A stretch of 64,000 bases of DNA, from positions 10,421,001 through 10,485,000 of the forward strand of contig NC_065888.1 in the NCBI RefSeq assembly GCF_905147045.1, in the 5' to 3' direction. The translations under genes and the position numbers were made by a program. Under the pieces are notes generated by a model, which was not told the origin of the DNA, made no database searches, and saw only the letters and a list, made by a program, of their open reading frames with translations. Of the stretch, positions 44,201 through 53,800 are shown one piece after another. Every line of letters begins with the position of its first letter. The stretch's first letter is position 1. This DNA comes from Nymphalis io (Eukaryota; Arthropoda; Insecta; Lepidoptera; Nymphalidae).

Positions 44201-44868
44201 GCAAAAGCATTAGTTAATAATTTTATATTAAGGTTCGGGATACCAAACACCATAGCTACAGATCGTGGGACAGAGTTTGTATCTACTGTAATGGAACAGG
44301 TATGTAAAATTTTAAATATAAATAATGACTTCTACAGCTTATCACCACCAATCTATCGGTGCACTTGAAAATTCGCATAAAAATTTAGGTGCTTTCTTAC
44401 GCATTCAGTGTGATGGTCAGAAAGACACCTGGAGTCAATGGTTATCTTTTTGGTGTTTTAGTTTTAATAATACTGTTCACACAGAAACGAAATACACACC
44501 ATTCGAGCTAGTTTTTGGTAGACCTAGTGTAATACCTTGTAGAGTAAGTCAATATATTGAACCATTATATAACCCAGATAATTATGCTTTAGATCTTAAG
44601 TTTAAGTTACAAGTAGCGCAGCAAGATGCTCGTGAAAATTTAATTTAAAGCAAACAAAATCGTAAATGTAATTACGATAAATATACAAATAATGTAACTT
44701 ATACAAATGGACAACTAATTTTAATTAAAAATGAAACGGCAAATAAACTGGACACACAGTGGATTGGACCATTTGTAATTTTAGAAGATTTAGGACTAAA
44801 TGTAAAAATTTTAAAATGTAATAAGCCTTATATTGTCCATAAAAATAGAACTAAACCATTTAAAACCT
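41237..44868 (+). pseudogene. pol: Gypsy element Pol polyprotein, disrupted
   Basis: Protease in phase 0 has the active-site DTGAS (41310-41324), then an in-frame TAG (41343) and a stop at 41622 beside a 20-bp tandem duplication. RT runs in another frame from 41629: VIDYRKLND, the catalytic YLDD (42574-42585), with TAA stops at 42469 and 42982. RNase H follows (TDASGTAIGAVL, TDHRPLLYL). The integrase HHCC zinc region is at about 43870-44020. The integrase core is split over three frames (changes near 44100 and 44330); TDRGTEF and HHQSIGALENSH mark two of its acidic residues. TAA at 44646. The QWIGPFVI module is near 44758. The product would copy and integrate the element, but this copy cannot make it. 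Confidence 0.85.
41608..41647 (+). repeat. 20-bp tandem duplication at the protease/RT junction
   Basis: gaatgttccttaccatgatt is followed directly by gaatgttccttaccatgaat. Because 20 is not a multiple of three, this changes the reading frame between protease and RT. Confidence 0.85.
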
Positions 44869-44947
44869 AAATTCAATTATTATGTACCGATTCCTAAAAA
44901 AAAAAAATTGTATCAAAACATTTTTTTTTTTCAATTCATCCCCGAGG

Positions 44948-45069
44948 TGTAGTGTAATAAGTAGTATGTAAGTCAGATGGCGTATAAATATTAAGATCGT
45001 TGCGCTAATTAGTCATTAATAAATCATCTTCTACCAAATACACTCGTTTCAATAACATAAGTCCCCTCA
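44948..45069 (+). repeat. 3' LTR of the Gypsy element (122 bp)
   Basis: One difference from the 5' LTR. The bases just before it (atccccgagg) hold only a four-base purine run, so a normal polypurine tract is not evident. Confidence 0.93.
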
Positions 45070-45073
45070 CTAT
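45070..45073 (+). repeat. Gypsy target-site duplication, 3' copy (ctat)
   Basis: Matches 39063-39066. With one copy removed the LINE RT frame reads on without a break. Confidence 0.85.
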
Positions 45074-45988
45074 GTAGTGAATGCTGGGGTCCCCAAGGGA
45101 TCTGTCCTATCTCCCACACTCTTTCTTTTGCATATCAATGATATGCTCTCTCTTGGGAACATACATTGCTATGCAGACGATAGTACAGTGCATGGTGGAT
45201 ACCACGGACGTGCAGTGGCTGGGCGAGCGGAAATTGAGGAGAGTCGGAAGGATCTTGTCATTGAACTCGATAGGACATTAGAGCTCATCGCCAAATGGGG
45301 CTCTGATAATCTTGTTGAGTTTAATGCCAAGAAAACACAGGTATGCGCTCTCACAGCGAAAAAGTCAGCATTTTCTCCTCTTCCCTCCCTCTGTGGTACT
45401 CCGCTGGTGATACAAAGCAAAATCGCCATGCTGGGGATTGACGTTCGCTGCGACCTTAGTCCAAGGGATTGCATCGAGGCTGTTATAAAAACAGCTTCAC
45501 GGAAACTCGGAGTTCTGAACAAGGTGCGGCGTTTTTTCACGCCACAACAACTGTGCCTGCTGTACAAAACACAGGTACGGTCTTGCGTGGAATATTGCTC
45601 GCACCTTTGGGATGGCTCCGCTAAGTACCTACTGGAGGCCTTGGACCGGTTGCAGCGACGTGCCGTACTTATTATTGGCGACGTAAAGGTCACAAACACC
45701 CTTGAACCTTTACAATTGCGTCGTGAGATAGCAGCACTGAGCGCTTTCTATCGACTGTATCACGGCGAGTGCTCTGAGGAATTATTCTCTCTAATTCCTG
45801 CTTCCCCCTTCCTTCTTAAGTCCACTCGAGCTGGTTCTCGATGTCACCGCCTAACTGTGACATCAATTCCATCGCGAACAAAGAAATTTGGCAACTCCTT
45901 TCTTTGTCGCACTTCCAAAAAATGGAATTCCTTACCAGCTCACGTATTCCCCTCCTCTTCAACCCGGGTTCCTTCAAACGAGGCGTGA
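45074..45988 (+). pseudogene. LINE reverse transcriptase, second part
   Basis: Resumes within the RT palm: NAGVPKGSVLSPTLF, then the catalytic HCYADDST, WGSDNLVEFNAKKTQVC, the post-RT blocks LGVLNKVRRFFTPQQ, VRSCVEYCSHLWDGS, LDRLQRRAVLIIGD, REIAALSAFYRLYHGECSEE and RTKKFGNSFLCRTSKKWN. It ends at 45988 in a slightly shifted tail; another frame (45841-46026) carries LFNPGSFKRGVKRHLAGRQGE, which looks like the true C-terminus, so a late frameshift is likely near 45950. Confidence 0.85.
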
Positions 45989-46032
45989 AGAGGCATCTTG
46001 CGGGCCGGCAAGGCGAAGGCGGCTAGTGCAGA

Positions 46033-46121
46033 ACGTTTTTCCCGTCTGTACTGGCCGTCGTCGCGTTTGGACTCTACTACCACTTACCATCAGGTGGAGT
46101 AGAGTCATTTGCCCTCCCGGC
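46033..46121 (+). repeat. LINE 3' UTR tail with hairpin
   Basis: gactctactaccac and gtggagtagagtc pair as a 13-bp stem with one bulged A around the loop ttaccatcag. An A-rich end follows. All 89 bases are repeated exactly, reversed, at 63820-63908. The core ccacttaccatcaggtgg is shared with family B. Confidence 0.85.
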
Positions 46122-46250
46122 AAATATAAAAAATAAGATTTAAGCAAGAAAAATACTTTTTTGTACGCTTGAATTATTATCCAAACGGAGGGCGATGCAG
46201 TGCAATGACGTATAGCAACTAATTTGTGTTGACCACAACTAAGATTGGCC

Positions 46251-47095
46251 TACATACATACATACATACATACATACATACGTACGTACGTACGTACGTA
46301 CGTACGTACGTACGTACGTACGTACGTACGTACGTACGTACGTACATACATACATACATACATACATACATACATACATACATACATACATACATACATA
46401 CATACATACATACATACATACATACATACATACATACATACATACATACATACATACATACATACATACATACATACATACATACATACATACATACATA
46501 CATACATACATACATACATACATACATACATACATACATACATACATACATACATACATACATACATACATACATACATACATACATACATACATACATA
46601 CATACATACATACATACATACATACATACATACATACATACATACATACATACATACATACATACATACATACATACATACATACATACATACATACATA
46701 CATACATACATACATACATACATACATACATACATACATACATACATACATACATACATACATACATACATACATACATACATACATACATACATACATA
46801 CATACATACATACATACATACATACATACATACATACATACATACATACATACATACATACATACATACATACATACATACATACATACATACATACATA
46901 CATACATACATACATACATACATACATACATACATACATACATACATACATACATACATACATACATACATACATACATACATACATACATACATACATA
47001 CATACATACATACATACATACATACATACATACATACATACATACATACATACATACATACATACATACATACATACATACATACATACACATAC
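46251..47095. repeat. (TACA)n microsatellite with an internal (TACG)16 block
   Basis: About 845 bp of tetranucleotide repeat. At 46279-46342 the unit changes to TACG, 16 copies, which is self-complementary, then returns to TACA. All long open frames over it are artefacts of the repeat. Confidence 0.97.
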
Positions 47096-47732
47096 GGCGC
47101 TCGGTTACCCCGAACGACTATATTTTAGCCTTTTTACCCGTTTAACAGAATTTTTGATTATACGCTAGTATATTAGTATTTTATAAAATTACTATATAGA
47201 TTAACGACTCGAAAATTATTTTAAGAGCCTACTTGAATAAGGTAACTATGTATAATATGAATTTATTATATTCAACTGTTTGAATAAGCAATAATTATTT
47301 TTCTTTGACTTACATTAAAGAGAAATACAAATAAAAGTATATTATAAATTTAATTAGTGGGTATGCCAATGAAATTATAGTATTCGAGTCTGTTTAATGA
47401 TAAGCAAAGAAGCAAAATATTAGCCTCATATACAGACTTTGTTTCAAATCAGAATATGTTTTATAAATAGCGCCTAAGATTTTTTTTGTATGGAGACGTA
47501 AGTTACAGTTTCTCTATGGTAAACGCAACTTCGTCTATTTCCGTGAGTGTTCGAGAGAGATCGGATCAAAACAATGTTCGGTCGCTTTGCCGGCCAGTGA
47601 CTGTTTAGTTTGATCATAATATTATTTTGTCAGTGCACGAGCGCCGGCACGTCTCTTTTAGCAAACTTGCTAGAAATTAAATTTAATTAAATTAATAATA
47701 TTTGTTACTGCTTTGAATATATCTCAGAAAAC
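47096..47732 (+). other. 5' flank and presumed 5' UTR of the gene at 47733
   Basis: AT-rich to about 47460, then GC-richer (47520-47670) with an insect Initiator-like tcagtg at 47631, about 100 bases upstream of the start codon. No TATA box at the expected distance. Confidence 0.35.
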
Positions 47733-47874
47733 ATGGATACTGCTAATAAGTCTGAAACAAAAAACCAAACCGGATCGCAGATTGCAAGCTACAACCCCTG
47801 GAATTTGATATTTAATTCAAGACGACGTACAGAAAGTGAAAACAGCAGCTCTTCAACAGGCAGCGATCAAACAA
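47733..47874 (+). CDS. Exon 1 of the putative 139-aa gene
   Basis: ATG at 47733 with aacatgg context, donor acaa|gtaagt (phase 1). Encodes MDTANKSETKNQTGSQIASY, NPWNLIFNSRRRTESENSSS and STGSDQT. Confidence 0.6.
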
Positions 47875-50800
47875 GTAAGTGTTATATCATTTTGTATAAT
47901 CGTGTCAAATTAATAGTAACCTAAAAATACATTGTGATTTATACAAAATAAATTATCTGTTCTTGAACAAATACCAAAATCTAGCGTACAAACTACATTT
48001 GACCTTAAAAGTGATTGGTAACTTGTTTTGATACTGTTAAATGTTAAGATAACTACTGCTAAGACCTTGTTACTAAAACATATTATCGTGTACAATCATT
48101 AATTATTATATTAAAGTATTAAGAAAAAATATATACTACAAATTTGACGTGTCTCTTTAATTTAGTAGAGTATTGTCTATAATTGTTACCATAAATTTAG
48201 TTAGTTATTAATAGTTATAAATTCAATTTACCAATACTATAAAAATATGGAATATGACACATTATATTAATATTTTTATTTATTTATCGTGTAAGAACGT
48301 GACCAACGTCACGTCCATCGTCTCTACTAGGTAAAAGTTCTCGAATACTTAAGAGATAATAAATAAAAAGTTAACGAATTATTACTTAACGAATACATAA
48401 CAAAGCTTCATTACGTTATTGTGGTTAATGATTTTAGTGTAGGTTTTAGAGTAGTTGCCATTACAAACATATAAAAAAATATTTTTTTTAATTTAAATAT
48501 TAATAAAGCAAAATTATCGTAATGAAGAATAACTGGTATATTAATAGTAATGCTATGACTATAATGTATAATATTCCCGCAAATGCATACAATGCATTTT
48601 ATGGTTTTTTTCAGATGCTCATTTTGGGTCGTTCCAGAGACAGACGACCAAAAATAACGAGGAATATTTGTGGATGATGTAAGTTTCCGAAATTGAAATA
48701 TTTAATTCGATGCGTTTCTATTCATAAACTAAATTCAACTCGACCTACATTATTAGGGACATCATATTACTGTATTACAACTAAGCAACAATTACATATA
48801 CAAATTAATTAAAGCAAAATCCGAAACGCATTTATAAAACTATAAATATTATAGGTAAATTTATTAGTTTTAGTGTTGTCCGATTTACGAACTAAGCAGA
48901 TTCATATGAAATCCTTATTCTATAAGAGTTTGTTTTAGGATAGACAAAGGTATTTTTGATATATATCCTAATAAATCAACATAGTTTCAGGCAAAATTAT
49001 CATAAATCTATAGGAGATTTTTCGATCATTATAGTTTTTATAGATAAATGTAAATAGGCTATAAATCTATTTTGTATAGATAAGTCATAGTAACTATTTT
49101 TTTTATTCAAAAGTTATCCTGAAATGGAAGATAAATGAAATGTTTAAAAATAACGCGTAAAAAAACACATTTAAGTGCGTTTGATGCGTCACTATTTTGT
49201 CTATACTCCTTATTCGTTATCGTATTTTATATATATTAGTTCGCATATAGACACACACACAAATAAATAAATAAATATAACTAGTACAAAGATTATTACC
49301 TAACGCTTTAATCAGTTTGTTTACAAAATATTGAAGCATTGATAAGTTGTTTTAGCTCATATTCCGGCAAATACCGTGTCTAATGTTGAATATATTCTAC
49401 CTGCTATGTAAATAAAAACCTATTCGCTGTTTTAGTTTAAATTCTTGGAATGAATACATAATTTCTATCGAGAATTATTACGAATATATGTAATGTACTC
49501 GATTCTAGTAAATATGTAAAACAATATTAAACATACATATATAAATATTTATATATCGCTACGTATCAACTGTATTTTATATCGTAATATTAGTAACACG
49601 CCAGCATTTGTTAATAACGATTTGTTAAACATGTAATTTTATACTTCAACGTAACATAACATCTGCTGTCAATTTTAATATAATTTATAGTATATCTATT
49701 ATAATAATATAATATAGTCATCATAATTTTAATCTTAACATTAAATAACAGTTGAAAAAATCTTATTTTTTAGGGCGTTTAAATTATACTTTGAATATTT
49801 GATTGGTACCTTTCTTTATCATCACAGCGTTATATTGTATTGACTTACGATATCGTTAGCAATACTCCGATAATAGAGCAGAGATAATCTGATATATAAG
49901 CTACTTTTGTGGATGACTCGAAACTATTTTTGATTACAATTATTAATCATTGTTGTATTCTGCATTTAATACATAAAAAAATGCGTTCGATTTAATAATA
50001 TAATCTAAATTTTATACTGTCATCGTTCGTTTTTATTATATATTTTTCATTAAATATAATTATACTACGAAGCATGAGATGTACAAATAATATTTAGTTC
50101 ATTTTAAATATCAATTAATTTGTTCCTCGTCTTCAAACTCTTCCGTTTACAACCAATATAGCCAGAAGCTGCGTGAGATGTTTTATGTACCTTTCATTGG
50201 TTGATTCGTTAAAAGTTTAAAATGGAGTCTGTGTTAGCATGACCCTAACTTATTTTTACTTTATTTCTTAAATATGGCTCAAGGAATGTTTTCAAGTCAG
50301 TCGATTGCAAAAGACGAGCTTATTAGCAATAATGGTAAAGCAAGAAGGTCAACCACTAGTGACGGAGTTGCAGGCGCTGTTAAAACAGATGTCTCACGTT
50401 TGAATCATATTTTAAACGTGAGAAAAAGAGAAGGATGTAAGCGGCTGGCCCTCGCCTCGCTAGTGTCGAAACCTTCGGTTGCATGCGCCCGCGCCGATCC
50501 GTTCGCCACCACGCAGTTCTCAGTTAGACTACACTTGAATAAACTATGTTATTGTGCTATCAATTGAAAGTGACAGTGTTATTGGGAATTGAGCACGTGC
50601 GACGTTTAGTGTACTCTAATTAAACGTATTATCTTTCGAAGACATTACGACTCGGTTAGCATTTTTTATTTTTTAATCTATTAATTATATCACCGTGCAT
50701 TGTTCTTGAAAATAAGAATGTGCAACGTGTATGTTACGAAATGCGATTAATTTAGTCTATATAAATGCCGATATAGGAATAAAGAGAAAAAAATGTAAAA

Positions 50801-53800
50801 ACAGAAACTTTTTACTACATTTTATTTTGTGGTAATAATACACAGATGAGTTCATAATCAGTTATTTTCAACTCACCCGTCACGTTTATCACAGCCTATG
50901 GCTGGATTATTTCATTGTTATTGTTTGTTTTATTTATATAAAATTATTTAAATGTTAGTATATACTAATATTAAATAATGTCGTATAGCCCGTTTATGTT
51001 ATCAGATTTTTTTCATTCACTATGTTCGGTATTAATTATTAAAGCTGAAAATATTATTTTTTTTATAAAAATGATCCAGGATTCATTATAAAAGTGCTTT
51101 TAATCGTTTTAAATTCTGTACAAATAATAGAACGGTGTTGTAATAAAAGAACCACGTCATACTAAACGCAATAAAAACAACAAAAAAATGATATTCATCT
51201 TGTAAAATTTCGCAAAATGTTCCTCCTCCAAACAACTTCAATATGATTTGATTCAACATAGTTTTACCTTGTCATAATTATTGTAAAGGAAAATATAAAA
51301 TGTCAATTTGTTAATAAATATAGACGTATAGTTTGTCATGATCCTAAACTCTTCGTTTTTTGTCGGATTTGCTGTTTCATTTGATTGTAAAGGAAAAAAC
51401 AGTGTACCTGTTTTTGTACACACTATAACATGTCCTGCTTAATTAGCTAGTCTTCCTTAAGCTGCTATGAGCTATCACAGAACACCGGGGGTATATTTAG
51501 TAAGGTAGAACATGTGCATTGTACATTCAAGAGTAATATTATTGTCAAATATCATACCGTTATACATTGTTGTGTTAGGGTTTAAATGGTGATACAGAAG
51601 TATCATCGGAGTGTAATTAAAACCACAAGGGACATAGCCGCTTCGTCCCACGAATTATAGCTATGTAAGGCATGGCTAATATCTGCATTTGACAACAGGT
51701 GGCCAGTTTACTCGCGTCCAGTCTATAAATAGAAACATACGCATGTTTTATTGAAATCATTACGACATTACAGCACAAAAGACGAATAAAATTTGAACTT
51801 ATCACGGTGCGTTAGCAAAAGTTTGTAATTAATTTAAGTCTGTTTTAATAGATAAATTGAAAGTGACAAATTTAAAGATAAAATCTTTGTAAATAATCAC
51901 TGGCTTGGAATAAAAATTAAATTTGAATTTCGAAAATAATAGTTCTCTAATCTTTCAATATGTATTGAATGATAAATTGTAATGTATAATATACTAATGT
52001 ATAAATATAATGAGAATGAACTTAAATTCACGAAAATCTAGGGTCTCTTATTATTTATTTATGTTTTATTAAAACTTGATGCTGTAGATAGACAATATTT
52101 CCAAAATTATTTTACATACATATACATACATAAAGTTATTATACATATATGGCATATAAGGCAAAAAAAACAGTTTAGTACATTTTTCTCCTCTGTTTGT
52201 CAACCGTTTTTTTTTTGTTAATTAGCTATTGACAACTATAGTGTTGTCAATAAAATTCGTAATTGTTTATGTTTTATTAAAATTTTCAATAATGTTTATG
52301 ACCGAATTTCGACCACTGGACGAACACTAGTAGATATCATTATTAAAGTTTTGTCAATGTGTTGTTACAAAATAATGATAAAATTAATTTTATATAACAG
52401 ACAAAACAATACACGAAAGTCGTGAACCATATCATTTTCATATTAAAATTAAAAAAAGTATTTTTATCGCGGTTCTTTTGTAAATCCTAGCAAATCCTGT
52501 GTTAGATATTATTCAATATTAAATCATAATTTTAATTTATTTAATGTGTATGAGGAATTACGTTTATTCATTATCACAAATCTTTGATAAAACACGCCGT
52601 GAAAAATTTAATTATTCTTAGTCATGAGTTATGCCAAGTCTGTTTATGTCAACGCATGATGTGTTTACAATATATATAATTTATTATATATACTTTATAT
52701 ACTTTATATACTTATTATACTATAATTATACGATCTTATAATATCAATATAATGTTATATAGTAATTCTAAATAAAGTTAAAAATCATGTATAAATATGA
52801 TAAAAATTAGATGACATACATTCTGAATATTAAACACATTTTTTTATTAGTCAATTATTACGGTTTCTTTTACGTATGTAATGTATGCCTCAACCACGTA
52901 GGTATTTTTATATACTCTATAACTTTACACGATGAATGGGTATATAACGAAAAAGATTTTTAAAATCGAACGTTTAGATCCTGAGGTTATCGCGGTCAAG
53001 ATTACAATATACTCTTCTCTTTTATTACATATATTAATATATATTATATTACAATAAAAACTTAATTATATCATTGCAATACTGATTAAATATTTTATAA
53101 ACGCAAGAATCGACGTATTTGATATTATTATAATATATACGTTGGTGACTACTTACCATCAGGAGGCCAAATGGCTCGTCCGCCTTCCTATTCTATAAAA
53201 AAATATATAAAAATTATCAAAAATTATCTTACTGAGAAATGTTATTTAATAATCATTTTAACATTTGGTGAAAAATGTGCATATTAATATGATACATGTG
53301 CACATATATAATGCAAGTTATGTATTATATATGTGCACATGTATCATATTAATTTTAAAGTAATATACATACACAAGCGCTTTGCCCACGGCTTCGCTCG
53401 ACTCATAATTCAGCTCTTTCTTAAAAATTAAGGATTTTAAAACAAACTTTCATTTTTTCTCCTTTAGTTTAGGAAGCGAACCTTATAGGTTAATTCAAAA
53501 ATCCTTCCTTGGTGCTACCCTATTGTGTAAAAGGATATTGATTATACGCCATTTTTCATGGTGCTCGCCCCAGTAGCTTAAGCTGTGCGTTAGTATGTCA
53601 ATAAGTCAGACAGTTATTCTTTTTTATATCTGACTGCCTAGTTGGTCTAGTGACTAGATGTAAGGCCGCAGAACAGGAGGTCCTGGGTTCAAATCCCAGG
53701 TCGGACTAATAAAAAGTTATTGGGTTTTTCTCTATTCTCAATAACAGCTCGGAGTCTGGAATTTGGTGGTGTGGTTGGAGTTAGGGAATAGAGAGTGCAA

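Larger units (their letters stand above)
39067..45069 (+). mobile_element. Gypsy-type LTR retrotransposon, 412/mdg1-like, 6,003 bp
   Basis: Complete from LTR to LTR, with CTAT duplicated on both sides. Internal order: primer site, a small membrane-protein ORF, gag, protease, RT, RNase H, integrase, and a GPF/Y-type end; no env is visible. RT and RNase H sequences (DDKFPLPNI, NSxEYTAF-like SREYTAF, YGRSFTIMTDHRPLLYLFSM) and a tRNA-Arg-like primer site both point to the 412/mdg1 group. gag is intact, while pol has at least four in-frame stops and several frameshifts. LTRs are 121/122 identical. Confidence 0.9.
37191..46141 (+). mobile_element. Jockey-superfamily LINE interrupted by a Gypsy-type element
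   Basis: The GC-rich LINE runs from about 37191 (5' end approximate) to an A-rich tail at about 46141, with the LTR element 39067-45069 inside it. Without the insert it would be roughly 2.95 kb. It carries a GC-rich 5' region, the first residues of the endonuclease domain, a nearly complete RT with catalytic YADD, and a 3' UTR with a 13-bp hairpin (46069-46105). Most of the endonuclease is deleted. An 89-bp exact copy of its tail lies at 63820-63908. The clade name is uncertain. Confidence 0.8.

Noticed and set aside
44066..44368. Separate integrase gene
   Set aside because: It is a piece of the same pol frame displaced by frameshifts; the pieces on both sides complete the integrase.
39067..45069. 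Endogenous retrovirus with env
   Set aside because: Only about 80 bases separate the end of integrase from the 3' LTR, so no env gene is present.
46251..47095. CRISPR array
   Set aside because: A pure tetranucleotide repeat without spacers, in an animal genome.
46219..47168. Five overlapping open frames of about 280-307 codons on both strands
   Set aside because: They are translations of the TACA/TACG microsatellite (YIHT and YVCM repeats), not proteins.
50274..50567. 97-codon frame as a gene
   Set aside because: True ATG, but no recognisable domain. The GC-rich part looks as much like a promoter; kept only as a low-confidence regulatory block.
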